From Kitasatospora fiedleri (lineage in GTDB: Bacteria > Actinomycetota > Actinomycetes > Streptomycetales > Streptomycetaceae): 64,000 bases of DNA. Of this stretch, positions 26,583 to 35,801 are shown piece after piece; position 1 is the first letter of the stretch; each line of letters begins with the position of its first letter. Both the position numbers and the translations under genes were made by a program. The DNA is taken from the NCBI RefSeq assembly GCF_948472415.1, contig NZ_OX419519.1, positions 4,402,001 to 4,466,000 of the forward strand. Reading direction: 5' to 3'. Under the pieces are notes generated by a model that was not told the DNA's origin, searched no databases, and saw nothing but the letters and a program-made list of their open reading frames with translations.

Positions 26583-27545
26583 TCAGCTGGGGATGTCGAG
26601 GCTGCGCACCTCGCGGCGCGCCTGCCAGGTGGTGTGCTCCCGGGAGATGGCGTCCTCGGCGTCCCGGGCGAGCCGGGCCCAGGTCTCCTCGGCGTCCGCC
26701 GCGTTCAGGTCGACGGAGGCCAACAGGGCCTCCACCTTGGAGAGTTCGGCCGCGGCCAGGGTGTAGGCGGCGGCCTGCGGACGGTACTGGCGCAGCTGGG
26801 CCCAGGCGGAGACCGAGGCGGCGACGGCCGAGATCGCGCCGAGCGCGTCGAAGCCGAACTGGCCGAGCGCGCGCAGCACGGCCAGCAGCAGGCCGAGCGC
26901 GGGCAGCACCACGGCGAGCCGGCCGACCCGGCGGGTGGCGTTGCGGCACTGGATCGCCTTGGCCTGGTACCACTGGCGCTGGCTCTGCACCCGCTCGCGC
27001 AGGTAGACCTCGCGGCGCACCGGCAGCGGCTGGTCGCGCAGCCGCTCCATGGTGTCGGTGATCTGCGGGTGGCGGGCCGGGGCGCGCCAGGTGCTCAGCT
27101 CCTGGGTGACCCCGGGGGAGACCAGTTCGGTGTCGAACTCGCCCAGGATGCCCGAGAGCTGGACGTCGTAGAGGCGCTCGGCGTCGGGCAGCTTGCGCGG
27201 CGGCGGCTGGTAGGAGTCGGCGCGCACCGCGTACTTCCACACCAGTGTCTTCACCGACTCGGCGACCGCCCGGCCGTCGTACCAGAGCCGCTGCGGGTTC
27301 TGCCGGGCGACGGTGAGGGCGATGAACAGCGCGCCCAGGTAGGCGAGGGCGGCGGCCCAGGCCCAGACCGGGCCGTCGGCGGAGCCGGCGAAGGCGGCGC
27401 CGACCAGCAGGAGCAGCTCCCAGCGGGAGAGCGCCACCGCCCGGGCCTGGCCCTGCAGGGACGCGCCGTCGGCGGCCCAGAAGACGCCCGGGAGCAGCTC
27501 CTGCTCCCGCACGAAGCCGATCGAACGCCCCGCACCAGCTGCCAT
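26583..27545 (-). CDS. DUF4231 (SLATT-type) two-TM membrane protein
   Basis: A 320-aa protein from ATG 27545. Two hydrophobic stretches occur in the N-terminal part, around residues 44-80 (LLLLVGAAFAG and WAAALAYLGALFIALTVA). A second pair lies at residues ~208-245 (LAVVLPALGLLLAVL and ALGAISAVAASVSAWAQL). Charged helices lie between and after. This resembles the SLATT/DUF4231 membrane proteins that often accompany nucleotide-second-messenger or NTPase defence genes and are proposed pore-forming effectors. Here it lies next to the NLR-like FxsT but in the opposite direction. Shared operon with the hydrolase is likely. Confidence 0.75.
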   Translation of the reverse strand: MAAGAGRSIGFVREQELLPGVFWAADGASLQGQARAVALSRWELLLLVGAAFAGSADGPVWAWAAALAYLGALFIALTVARQNPQRLWYDGRAVAESVKTLVWKYAVRADSYQPPPRKLPDAERLYDVQLSGILGEFDTELVSPGVTQELSTWRAPARHPQITDTMERLRDQPLPVRREVYLRERVQSQRQWYQAKAIQCRNATRRVGRLAVVLPALGLLLAVLRALGQFGFDALGAISAVAASVSAWAQLRQYRPQAAAYTLAAAELSKVEALLASVDLNAADAEETWARLARDAEDAISREHTTWQARREVRSLDIPS

Positions 27546-27734
27546 CCCCGCCCCCCGCAGCGCAGTCCCACCGGTCTCGGGAGTCCTTCCCCGCGCCGGG
27601 TGAACTTACGCGAGCGGCAACGGAGTTGGCCGAATGGGGCGGTCGGCGGCGGGGCGGTGGGCTGGGCGGCAGGGCGGTGGGCCGGGTGGCGGGCCGGGTG
27701 GCGGGCCGGGTGGTGGGGCGGCCCGCCCGCGGGG

Positions 27735-28484
27735 TCACCAGGCGTAGAAGATCCGGTCCGCGTTGTCGGCGATCACCTTGTTGTTCCACTCGGTGCCGCC
27801 GTCCACGTTGCCGGAGCGGAACAGCGGCGGGGTGATGCCCCGGTCGGCGAGTTTGGCGATCGCGGCGGCCGTGACCGACTGCATCAGGGCGCTGGTGGTG
27901 ATGGTCGACACCGAGCCGAACGGGGCGCCCGCGCCGGGGTGGTCGAGTTCGCCGTCGCCGATCCCGATCTTGCTGTCCAGCACCACGTCGCAGTTGTCCT
28001 TGAGGTAGGTGCCGGACGGGTGGTTGGAGGTGACCGCGCCGGGATAGGCCAGCGAGGTCACGCCGATCACCTTCAGGCCGCGGTCGCGGGCGTGCTGGGC
28101 CAGCTCGACCGGCATCACCTGGCGGCCGGAGAGCGAGATCACGAACAGCAGGTCGCCGCTGCGGGCCGGGGTGAGGTCGAGCGTGGTGGTGGCCAGCCCG
28201 GAGACCCGTTCCAGGGCGCTGCCCAGGTGCGCGGGCATCACGTTGACGCCGGTCATCCCGGGCACGTTGAGCAGGTTCATCACCACCAGGCCGCCGGCCC
28301 GGTAGACCACGTCCTGGGCGGCCAGCGAGGAGTGCCCGGCGCCGTAGGTGAAGATCCGCCTGCCGTGCTCGACGGCCTCGGCCAGCAGCTCCGCGGCGGC
28401 CTCGATGTTCTCCCCCTCCTCGGCGCGAATCCGCTCCAGGTGGGCCACGGCGGCGTCCAGGTACCGGCCGACCAGTTCGCTCAT
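27735..28484 (-). CDS. SIS-domain sugar-phosphate protein
   Basis: A 249-aa protein from ATG 28484 (MSELVGRYLDAAVAHLERI). The SIS fold is shown by RRIFTYGAGHSSLAAQDVVYRAGG, the SGDLLFVISLSGRQVMPVELAQHA motif typical of phosphosugar binding, and GLKVIGVTS. These domains bind phosphorylated hexosamines; family members include isomerases and N-acetylmuramate-6-phosphate etherase. A DasR-like operator lies 31-48 bp upstream of the start, consistent with amino-sugar control. It is divergent from the DmdR gene, as in other streptomycetes. Confidence 0.9.
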   Translation of the reverse strand: MSELVGRYLDAAVAHLERIRAEEGENIEAAAELLAEAVEHGRRIFTYGAGHSSLAAQDVVYRAGGLVVMNLLNVPGMTGVNVMPAHLGSALERVSGLATTTLDLTPARSGDLLFVISLSGRQVMPVELAQHARDRGLKVIGVTSLAYPGAVTSNHPSGTYLKDNCDVVLDSKIGIGDGELDHPGAGAPFGSVSTITTSALMQSVTAAAIAKLADRGITPPLFRSGNVDGGTEWNNKVIADNADRIFYAW

Positions 28485-28514
28485 CTCTGCTCCGTCCGAG
28501 CTCGGTGGTGGCCC

Positions 28515-28532
28515 AGTGGTGTGGACCACACT
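28515..28532 (-). promoter_or_regulatory. DasR-like operator (dre) upstream of the SIS gene
   Basis: AGTGGTGTGGACCACACT contains TGGT-N4-ACCA with the spacing of the dre consensus core TGGTCTAGACCA, differing at two inner positions. It lies just downstream of a possible -10 (TAGCTT on the minus strand, 28540-28545), where a repressor would block transcription. DasR is the GlcNAc-responsive GntR regulator of streptomycetes. Confidence 0.65.
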
Positions 28533-28685
28533 GTGGAGAAAGCTACGGCGTGCACGGTGGCCCGTGCCTGACCCGGCTGTCAACCGGCGCGGAAAGGGGA
28601 CGGGCATAGCGGGCGGGCGCGGCCGGTTGTCATTCCCATGCGTCAGAATTGGCGGTGAGGACACCGAAGAACGGAGCCAGGCGCG

Positions 28686-29384
28686 ATGTCAGGGCTGATC
28701 GACACCACTGAGATGTACCTCCGCACCATCCTGGAGCTGGAGGAGGAAGGCATCACCCCGATGCGCGCCCGGATCGCCGAGCGACTGGAGCAGTCCGGCC
28801 CGACGGTGAGCCAGACGGTGGGCCGGATGGAGCGGGACGGGCTGCTCCAGGTCGCCGAGGACCGCCACCTCGAACTGACCGGCGAGGGACGCAAGTTGGC
28901 CGTCCGGGTGATGCGCAAGCACCGGATCGCCGAGTGCCTGCTGGTCGACGTGATCGGCCTGGAGTGGGAGCAGGTCCACGAGGAGGCCTGTCGCTGGGAG
29001 CACGTGATGAGCGAGACGGTCGAGCGCAAGGTGCTCGCCATGCTCGGCCACCCGACGCAGTCCCCGTACGGCAACCCGATCCCGGGCCTGGACGAGCTCG
29101 GCGACACCAAGGCCGAGGGCGAGGGCTACGACGCCGGGCTGATGACGCTGGAGACGGTCGCCGCCGCGGACGGCGCGGACGGGGCCGACGTGGTGGTCCG
29201 CCGGATCGGCGAGCCGATCCAGACCGACGGCGAGCTGATGCGCACCCTGCGCCGGGCGGGCGTCCGCCCGGGGGCGACGGTGCGGGTCGCCCCGGCCTCC
29301 GGCGGCGTGCTGGTCGGCACCGGCGAGAGCGCGGCCGAGCTCGGCAAGGAGATCGCCGCGCACGTGTTCGTCGTCCAGGCGTAG
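28686..29384 (+). CDS. dmdR1: DtxR/IdeR-family iron-dependent regulator
   Basis: A 232-aa protein from ATG 28686. The N-terminal winged helix is typical: MSGLIDTTEMYLRTILELEEEG, then RIAERLEQSGPTVSQTVGRMERDGL. The metal-binding and dimerisation domain follows (HRIAECLLVDVIGLEWEQVHEEACRWEHVMS, containing the Cys/Glu/His ligands around residue 100). The SH3-like C-terminal domain ends in HVFVVQA. With ferrous iron it represses siderophore and iron-uptake genes. The length and sequence style agree with Streptomyces DmdR1; the symbol is a family-level assignment. A strong terminator follows. Confidence 0.92.
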   Translation: MSGLIDTTEMYLRTILELEEEGITPMRARIAERLEQSGPTVSQTVGRMERDGLLQVAEDRHLELTGEGRKLAVRVMRKHRIAECLLVDVIGLEWEQVHEEACRWEHVMSETVERKVLAMLGHPTQSPYGNPIPGLDELGDTKAEGEGYDAGLMTLETVAAADGADGADVVVRRIGEPIQTDGELMRTLRRAGVRPGATVRVAPASGGVLVGTGESAAELGKEIAAHVFVVQA

Positions 29385-29485
29385 GACGTAGCGCGCAGGG
29401 CGCAGGACGTAGCGGAGCGCGAGAAGGCCGGGCGCAGAAGGCCGGGCGCACGGCGCGACGCGGGTCGCGGCACGGCGCACGGCGG

Positions 29486-29517
29486 GCAGGGCCCGGTGTC
29501 CCCACACCGGGCCCTGC
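29486..29517 (+). terminator. Terminator after the DmdR gene
   Basis: Perfect 14-bp stem (29486-29499 with 29504-29517) and a CCCC loop, about 100 bp beyond the stop codon. Confidence 0.85.
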
Positions 29518-29520
29518 GCG

Positions 29521-29740
29521 TTCCCTCCCGCTCCCCCTGCTCCCCTCCGGTCCCTCCCTGCTCCCCCTCCGGTCCCCACCCGTCGCGGGGTGGTCGTGCG
29601 CGGCTCCCCGGCCGCGCCCGGCCGTCCCCTTTCTTCCCGCCCCGGTCTCCCTCCCGCTGCCGCATCCGGCTTCCCCGTCCGAACGCCCTCCCGGCAGCCC
29701 CCCGCGCTCTCGGCCCGCCCGCTCCTTCCGCTCCGTCCGT
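29521..29740. repeat. Pyrimidine-rich tract with short direct repeats
   Basis: The plus strand from about 29521 to 29740 is dominated by C and T with recurring units such as CTCCGGTCCC and CTGCTCCCC. No protein frame here has family similarity. The stretch between the two terminators (29385-30011) holds no supported gene. Confidence 0.5.
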
Positions 29741-29910
29741 TCCGTGCCGACGCTGAGGATGATCCCCTCGGCAACCGCGGCCAATCCTTGAGCGATGTCA
29801 CCCGATCGGTGGGCTTCCCCCGTTGACCTGCGGGTATGACGACCGGTTCCGGAAGATCGCGCTCCGGACGGTCGCGACGGACGAACAGCGGGCCCGGCGG
29901 CGCACGAACG

Positions 29911-29946
29911 GCGGGCCCGGCCTCCGGATCGGGAGGCCGGGCCCGC
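29911..29946. terminator. Strong hairpin downstream of the prim-pol gene
   Basis: Arms of 15 bp (29911-29925 and 29932-29946) are perfect with a 6-nt loop. It lies 66 bp beyond the stop of the minus-strand gene at 30012 and can also end transcription from the dmdR side. Confidence 0.8.
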
Positions 29947-30011
29947 CAGGGCCGCGCGGGGTGTCGCGCGGGCTGCCCCCCACCGGATCGGCCGGGGGCA
30001 CGTTCGGGAGG

Positions 30012-30722
30012 TCAGCGCACCGCCGCCGCCGGGCGCTGCGCGGAGCGCGGGGCGCCGGCCTCGCGCCCGCAGGCGTACGCGAGCGGGCTGACCAGCTCCA
30101 GCGCGTCCGGCAGCCAGCGGTTCAGCGCGGACGGCGGTCGGGCCCACTGCGCGGACGCGTACCCGCCGACCCGGGACGGCGGGGCCACCACCCAGTCGCC
30201 CTCGCCGCGCGCCACCAGGTCGAGGCGGTCCGGGGACCAGCCGATCTGCCGGAGCATGTCCGGCAGCTTGCCGACCACCCCGGGCAGCACCAGGAAGTGC
30301 AGCCGCCGCCCGCTGCGCCCCGGCGCGGCCGGCACCGCCACCACCGGGCCCAGCTGCAGCCCCATCCGCTCCATCCGGGCCAGCGCCAGGCAGCCCGCCA
30401 CCTCCGGCACGTCCAGCACGTCGAACGTCCGGCCGGTGGGCAGCAGGATCGAGGCCGCCGGGTTCTCCGTCCACCACTTCCGGACCACCCCGGGCCCGGC
30501 GCTCGCCCGGCCCCGCCAGTCGTCGCCGACGGGGTGCGCGCCGGGGAGCGCGCAGCGCTCCTCGCCGCACGAGCAGCGGGCCGGGCCGTCGCCGTCGCCG
30601 TCGAGCAGCCAGGCGCCCGGCGCGACCTCCCAGTGCCGGTCCTCGGCGTAGCGGACGGCTTCGATCAGCAGCGGCGGCAGGTTCGGTTCGGGGGCTCCCG
30701 GGGTGTTGTCCACGTGCAGCAC
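30012..30722 (-). CDS. Bifunctional primase/polymerase N-terminal domain protein
   Basis: A 236-aa protein from GTG 30722. It resembles the small stand-alone prim-pol domain proteins of Streptomyces. A first helix (LLIEAVRYAEDRHWEVAPGAWLL) is followed by a Cys-rich turn with CSCGEERCALPGAHPVGDDWRG, then WWTENPAASILLPTG and FDVLDVPE, the DxD-like position of the primase site, then GRRLHFLVLPG. The second catalytic His and polar residues fit the archaeo-eukaryotic primase fold. No helicase part is fused. A role in DNA repair or plasmid/phage interaction is possible but unproven. It is divergent from the NsdA-like gene. Confidence 0.78.
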   Translation of the reverse strand: MLHVDNTPGAPEPNLPPLLIEAVRYAEDRHWEVAPGAWLLDGDGDGPARCSCGEERCALPGAHPVGDDWRGRASAGPGVVRKWWTENPAASILLPTGRTFDVLDVPEVAGCLALARMERMGLQLGPVVAVPAAPGRSGRRLHFLVLPGVVGKLPDMLRQIGWSPDRLDLVARGEGDWVVAPPSRVGGYASAQWARPPSALNRWLPDALELVSPLAYACGREAGAPRSAQRPAAAVR

Positions 30723-30977
30723 AACTACCGTCCGTGAGTGCGGGTTACGGCCCGGGGCCGAACGCTTCGAACGGGGCGCGCCCTGTCACCCGGGACGGTG
30801 ATCCTGGTCGGAAACCCTCGGCCGGACAGGGGCGGTAACGGGCGCAGTGGGGGCGCACAGGGGCATTCACCCGGGCGCGTGGGGAGCGGGTACGTCACCG
30901 TGGGTATTCCGCATGGTGTTGCACAGTCGTCGCCCTCCGGTCGGGTCCGGACGGCGTTGGGGAGGCGGAAAAATCCC

Positions 30978-32354
30978 ATGGCCGCGAGACCACTCGTCGC
31001 ACGAGAGCCGAACGAGCGTCTGCAGCAGCTGATCCAGGAGGCGGGCTGCTCCAACGCGGGCCTGGCCCGCCGGGTCAACCTCTGCGGCGCAGAACACGGA
31101 CTCGACCTTCGCTACGACAAGACCTCCGTCGCCCGCTGGCTGCGCGGGCAACAACCACGCGGGCAGGCGCCCGCGGTGATCGCCGAGGCACTGGGCCGCA
31201 AGCTCGGCCGCGGCGTGACCGTGGACGAGATCGGCATGGCCGACGGCAAGAGCCTCAGCTCCGCCGTCGGCCTCCAGTTCGCGCCCAGCCTGGGCGCCGC
31301 GCTGGAGCAGATCTGCGAGCTGTGGCGCAGCGACGTCGGCAAGCGGGACTTCCTGGCCGGGACCACCGTCGCCGCCTCCGCCCTGGTCGAGCCCAGCCGG
31401 GACTGGCTGATCACCCCGCCGGACCCGGTGGTCGCCCGCACCGGCGGCACCCGGGTCGGCCTGGCCGACGTCGCGGCGATCCGGGCCACCACCCAGATGC
31501 TGGTCGACCTCGACCACCGCTTCGGCAGCGGCCACGTCCGCCCGGTCGTGGTGCACTACCTCAACAGCGTGGTCTCCGGCTTCCTCGGCGGCTCCTACCG
31601 GGACGAGACGGGCCGTCAACTCTTCGGCGCGGTCGCCCGGCTGACCGAACTGGCCGGCTACATGGCGGTCGACACCGGCCAGCCCGGCCTCGCCCAGCGG
31701 TACTACATCCAGGCGCTGCGCCTCGCCCAGGCCGCCGACGACCGCGGCTACGGCGGCTACGTGCTGGCCGCCTCGATGAGCCACCTCGCGGCGACCCTCG
31801 GCAACCCCCGGGAGATCGCCCAACTCGCCCGCGCCGCCCAGGAGGGCGCCCGCACGGTGGCCACCCCGACCGCGATGGCGATGTTCTACGCCGCCGAGGC
31901 CCGCGGCCACGCCCTGCTGGGCGACGCGTACGCCTGCGAGAGCGTCGCCGCCAAGGCGCTGGCCGCGATGGAGCGGCGCAACCCCGCCGACGACCCCGAC
32001 TGGATCGTGCACTTCGACGAGGCGTACCTGGCCGACGAGTTGGCGCACTGCCACCGGGACCTCCAGCAGGGCGAGCGGGCCGAGCACTACGCCCGCACCG
32101 CGCTCGAACTGCACCCCGCGCACCGGGTCCGCCGCCGCGCCGTCGACCTGGTCCTGCTCGCCACCGCCCAGCTCCAGCAACGGGACCTGGAGCGCGCCTG
32201 CGAGACCGGCACCGAGGCGGTCCGGCTGCTCAGCGGGCTGCGCTCCAACCGGGGCGTGGAGTACCTGGACGACTTCCGCACCAGGCTGGAGCCGTACCGC
32301 GGCCACCGGGCGGTGCGGGAGTTCCACGCCCGGATGGACGGGGAGGCCGCGTAG
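30978..32354 (+). CDS. NsdA-like HTH/TPR regulator
   Basis: A 458-aa protein from ATG 30978, behind GGAGGCGGA. An N-terminal helix-turn-helix-like part (NERLQQLIQEAGCSNAGLARRVN, then YDKTSVARWLRGQQPRG) is followed by a short linker and a long helical domain. The segments LTELAGYMAVDTGQPGLAQRYYIQAL, DRGYGGYVLAASMSHLAATLG and YLADELAHCHRDLQQGERAEHYARTAL are tetratricopeptide-like. This is the plan of Streptomyces NsdA-type proteins, which influence antibiotic production and sporulation; several paralogues exist, so a specific name would be unsafe. Regulation and ligand are unknown. Confidence 0.85.
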   Translation: MAARPLVAREPNERLQQLIQEAGCSNAGLARRVNLCGAEHGLDLRYDKTSVARWLRGQQPRGQAPAVIAEALGRKLGRGVTVDEIGMADGKSLSSAVGLQFAPSLGAALEQICELWRSDVGKRDFLAGTTVAASALVEPSRDWLITPPDPVVARTGGTRVGLADVAAIRATTQMLVDLDHRFGSGHVRPVVVHYLNSVVSGFLGGSYRDETGRQLFGAVARLTELAGYMAVDTGQPGLAQRYYIQALRLAQAADDRGYGGYVLAASMSHLAATLGNPREIAQLARAAQEGARTVATPTAMAMFYAAEARGHALLGDAYACESVAAKALAAMERRNPADDPDWIVHFDEAYLADELAHCHRDLQQGERAEHYARTALELHPAHRVRRRAVDLVLLATAQLQQRDLERACETGTEAVRLLSGLRSNRGVEYLDDFRTRLEPYRGHRAVREFHARMDGEAA

Positions 32355-32545
32355 CGCGGCCCGCGCCCCGGGCCCGCCCCGGCGGGCCGCGGAACGTGAA
32401 GTGACAGCACAGAACAGCAGCCCACGTAGTCACCTGTGCCGGTGAACCGGTACCGTGGCCTCGCAGTTGTGGTCCGCCGTCAGCAATCCGGCGGGGCAAC
32501 CGAAAGGCCCGGGAACCCGGTGCCGTGCACAGGTGAGGAATCGCG

Positions 32546-33675
32546 TTGAGCCAGCGCCGCTCGTATCCCAACTCCGGCGAGTTCAATCTGGACGACCTGT
32601 TCCGCCCGGAGCCCGCCGCAGACGGCCAGGGCAGTCCGGCGCAGGCCGCCGCGCAGCCCCCGTACGCCCAGCCGCAACCGCCCGCACCCCCGCAGACCCC
32701 CGTCCCGCAGCAGCAGTCCGCGCCGCCGCTGGGCCAGAGCGGCAGCCCCGAGTACTGGGGCGCGCCCGGGCAGCAGGCCCAGGCGGCCCCGCAGGCCCCG
32801 GCGGGCGACGAGGGCGCCACCCAGTACCTGCCGCCCTACCCGGCCGGCGGCCCGGCCGTCGGCGGCCCCCGCCGGGCTACCCGCAGCAGCCGCAGCCGGG
32901 CTACTCCGACGCGACCTTCGGCGGCCAGGGCGCCCCGCAGCAGCAGGCGTACGCCCCGCAGCCCTCCTACGGCGGGAACGGCGGCTACGGCGCCCCGCAG
33001 CCGGCGTACGCCCCGCCGCAGCCCGCCGGGGACGGCGGCCGCCGCAAGCCGAACCCGAAGGTCCTGATCGGCGCGGGCGTGGCCGGCGTCGCGCTGGTCG
33101 CGGTGCTGGTCGGCGTGCTGGCCGGCGGCGGGGACGACACGCCGAAGGACACCGCGAAGAGCGGGGCCTCGGCCGCCCAGAGCGTCGCCCCCAGCGCGAA
33201 CGGCGGCGACGCCGGGGTCACCCCCGAGGCGAAGGCCCAGGCGCAGGCCATGTCGGACCTGCTCGGCACCGCCAGCTCCAGCCGCACCTCGGTGGTCAAC
33301 GCGGTCGCCGCGGTCGGCAAGTGCCAGAACCTGCCGGACTCGCAGGCCGCGCTGACCGCTGCCGCGGGGCAGCGGCAGGACCTGCTCACCAAGCTCGGCG
33401 CCCTGAAGGTCGACAAGCTGACCGACGGCGCGAAGCTGGTCACCCAGCTCCAGCAGGCCTGGCAGGCGTCCGCCACCGCCGACTCCGAGTACGCGCAGTG
33501 GGCGGGCGACCTGACCGGCGGCTGCGACCCGGCCAAGGCCAAGGACAACGACCACCTCCGCAACGGCGACGCGGCGAGCGGCACCGCCACCACGGCGAAG
33601 AAGCAGGCCGCGGAGCTGTGGGGCGCGATCGCCGGGAAGACCGGGCTGCCGAACAAGAGCGCCGGCGAGCTCTGA
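32546..33675 (+). pseudogene. Pro/Gln-rich membrane-anchored protein, interrupted by an apparent 1-base deletion
   Basis: The TTG start at 32546 (LSQRRSYPNSGEFNLDDLFRP) follows GTGAGGAA. The frame runs through a Pro/Gln/Tyr-rich region to about 32868. The natural continuation (PPPGYPQQPQPGYSD, then KPNPKVLIGAGVAGVALVAVL as a membrane helix and an exported ~190-residue domain with two Cys) lies in the -1 frame up to TGA 33675. A run of five C at 32866-32870 would restore one frame of about 376 aa if it were six. It is therefore either a sequencing/assembly error, a phase-variable tract or a recent mutation. Intact relatives in Streptomyces have this cytoplasmic Pro-rich tail, single TM and surface domain plan. 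Function unknown. Confidence 0.75.
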
Positions 33676-33699
33676 GCCCCGGCGGGGCCGGAGCACCGG

Positions 33700-33737
33700 G
33701 GAGGGCCGGAGCGGGGGAGTCCCCGGTCCGGCCCTCC
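33700..33737. terminator. Bidirectional terminator between convergent genes
   Basis: Arms of 11 bp (33700-33710 and 33727-33737) with an inner GGGGAGTCCCC pairing give a long GC-rich stem between the stops at 33675 and 33758. Confidence 0.8.
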
Positions 33738-33757
33738 GGCGTGTCCCGCCCGGCGCG

Positions 33758-35047
33758 CTACGCCGGGGGCGTGTCCCCGGTGAGCACCCAGCGGACGTCG
33801 GTGAAGCCCTGGTGCTGCTCGGTCAGGCGGCCGTTCTGGACCCGCTGGAAGGTGACCGAGGTGTTCACCAGCCGGGGGGAGTCGGCGCTGGGCAGCATGT
33901 CGGCGACGCCCCAGCTGAGCGGCGGGGTGGCGCCGGCGGTGTCGATCGGGTCGCCGCTGTCGAGGACCACCTGGAGGGCCTTGGGGGTGAGCGGCTTCCC
34001 CGGGCCGATCCGGTCGGCGGCCTGGCGGAGCACCTCGTAGGCGACCCAGGTGGTCTGCACGCCGGGGTCGGCGACGTCGATGGTGGCGCCGTTGCCGTAG
34101 CCGCGGACGGTGGCGCGCAGGCCGTCCCAGACGGCGGAGGACTCGGCGGGGAACCAGCTGGTGGCGTACGCGCCGCGCAGCGGGCCGTTGTCGCCGCCGG
34201 TGGAGTCGACCACGGACTGCTGGAAGGAGCCGATGACGGAGGCGAGCTGGGTGTTCTTCGGGTTGGCGCGGCGGTACGGGTCGAGCAGGTTCGCGGTGGG
34301 CTCGGCGCCGAGCGCGGAGAGCAGGCAGTTGCCGGGCCGGTCGTCGCCGATGGCCCGGCGGGCCTCCTGCGAGTAGTCGTTGGACTTCTCGGGCGCCTTG
34401 ATGTCGACCACCTTGATCCCGGCCCGTCCGACCGCGCCGCCGAGGTGGTTGACCAGTCCGTCGCCGGCCCGGGTGTCCGGGCGGATCAGCGCGATCTGCT
34501 TGCAGCCGGCCTCGACCAGCTGGCGTCCGCTGCCCGCGACCAGGGCGGGCAGGCCGCCGTTGACCGGGTAGGAGAGCGGGCTGCTGAACTCGGGGCCGGA
34601 GAGGCCGTAGCCGCCGACGAACGGGATGCCGGCCTGTTCGAGGACCGGCATGAAGGTGCTGCCGTACTGGCTGGCGGAGCCGACCACGGCGACCGCGCGG
34701 GCGTCGACGGCCTGTTCGGCGCAGGCGGTGGCGCCGTCGGTGGTGTCGTGCTCGTTGCAGGTCAGGACGCGGACCCGGCGGCCGGCCAGGCCGCCGTGGT
34801 CGTTGAGTTCGCGGCCGACGGCCTCGGCGAGCGCGGTCATCCCGGGGCGGTCGGCGGCGCCGGTGTCGGCCGGGGCCCAGGTCATCACGGTGACGTCCTG
34901 GCCGGCGGCGTCGGCGGCGGCGGGTCCGCCGCAGGCGGAGGCGGCGAGCAGGGCGGGCAGCAGCGCGGCCGAGGCCGCCAGGGCGGCGGTGGAGCGGCGG
35001 CGTCCGCTGACGGCGGGGGGCGGGTGGGGGGTTCCGTTCCGCGTCAT
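33758..35047 (-). CDS. Branched-chain amino-acid-type ABC substrate-binding lipoprotein
   Basis: A 429-aa protein from ATG 35047. A twin-basic start, a hydrophobic helix and the lipobox LAASACGG (Cys39) mark it as a membrane-anchored lipoprotein. The mature part has the periplasmic-binding fold of family 4 (Leu/Ile/Val type): DVTVMTWAPADTG, LNDHGGLAGRRVRVL, AVVGSASQYGSTFMPVLEQAGIPFVGGYG, and TTWVAYEVLRQAADRIG. No permease or ATPase gene adjoins it, so it may be an orphan receptor for amino acids or a sensory protein. It is divergent from the 35367 gene. Confidence 0.9.
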   Translation of the reverse strand: MTRNGTPHPPPAVSGRRRSTAALAASAALLPALLAASACGGPAAADAAGQDVTVMTWAPADTGAADRPGMTALAEAVGRELNDHGGLAGRRVRVLTCNEHDTTDGATACAEQAVDARAVAVVGSASQYGSTFMPVLEQAGIPFVGGYGLSGPEFSSPLSYPVNGGLPALVAGSGRQLVEAGCKQIALIRPDTRAGDGLVNHLGGAVGRAGIKVVDIKAPEKSNDYSQEARRAIGDDRPGNCLLSALGAEPTANLLDPYRRANPKNTQLASVIGSFQQSVVDSTGGDNGPLRGAYATSWFPAESSAVWDGLRATVRGYGNGATIDVADPGVQTTWVAYEVLRQAADRIGPGKPLTPKALQVVLDSGDPIDTAGATPPLSWGVADMLPSADSPRLVNTSVTFQRVQNGRLTEQHQGFTDVRWVLTGDTPPA

Positions 35048-35366
35048 GACGCTCTTTCCTCCCTGGACGTGCTGCTGCGGGTGGTCCCGTGCTCCGTTGC
35101 GCAGGCTCGGCGGATCAAGGGTGGTGGCCACCGGGCACGCCGGGAGGGACGCGGCGTGAACGGACCGCCAACGCGGGAGTAACACGGAGCGCCCCCGCCC
35201 GGCCGCGCACGCGGAGGGGGTGGCGCAGGCCCCGGTGGGGGCGGGTGTGGAGCCGGGCCCGGTCGGGAACGTACGATCGGCTCCCGTGTCCGACAGCATC
35301 GATTCTCCGCACCGGTCTGCCCGAAACACTTCTCGAACGGGCGGCCGCTCCAGCACGATGGGCGGC

Positions 35367-35801
35367 ATGCCTCTGAGTGATCTGCCCTGGTGGCGCTGGC
35401 GGGCCCGGATCCGCTCGGCGCTGCACATGTTCTCCGACCCGGTCTTCCAGCGGGCGGCCTGGCTGGACGGCTCCGGTGGGTACGGCGACGTCACCGACGC
35501 CGTGTACCGGCTGGTCGAGGACACCTGGCTGGACCGCTGGTCGGCGGAGAAGTACGTCGGCTCGATCTTCCGGGACTCCGCCGAGGCGGTCGCGGTGGAC
35601 GGCGCGGTGCTGCGGGTGCTGCGGATCGTGCACCAGGTCGGCGCGGACGCCCCGGCCGCGGCCTACCTGGGCCACCCGGACTGGCCGGAGGCGGTGCGGG
35701 CGGCCCGCGAGGCGCACCACCGGCTGGCCGCCGGCGACGGCGAGGACCCGGGCCTGCCGCCCTGCTCGCTGGCGGAGCTCCGGCGGCTGACCGCGCGCTG
35801 A
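35367..35801 (+). CDS. Conserved hypothetical protein
   Basis: A 144-aa protein from ATG 35367; ATG 35358 is an equally possible start. Coding bias is strong. The sequence has an Arg/Trp-rich beginning (PWWRWRARIRSALHMFSD) and an acidic, helical middle part (VTDAVYRLVEDTWLDRWSAEKYVGSIF). It ends with a Pro/Cys segment and a short Leu-Arg tail. No membrane segment or signal peptide is seen, and no family is recognised. It sits between a lipoprotein gene and purU, separated from purU by about 130 bp. Confidence 0.65.
   Translation: MPLSDLPWWRWRARIRSALHMFSDPVFQRAAWLDGSGGYGDVTDAVYRLVEDTWLDRWSAEKYVGSIFRDSAEAVAVDGAVLRVLRIVHQVGADAPAAAYLGHPDWPEAVRAAREAHHRLAAGDGEDPGLPPCSLAELRRLTAR

Noticed and set aside
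29398..29760. Several open frames in the pyrimidine-rich stretch
   Set aside because: They are low-complexity Pro/Ser/Leu/Arg translations bounded by terminators and lacking starts with ribosome sites.
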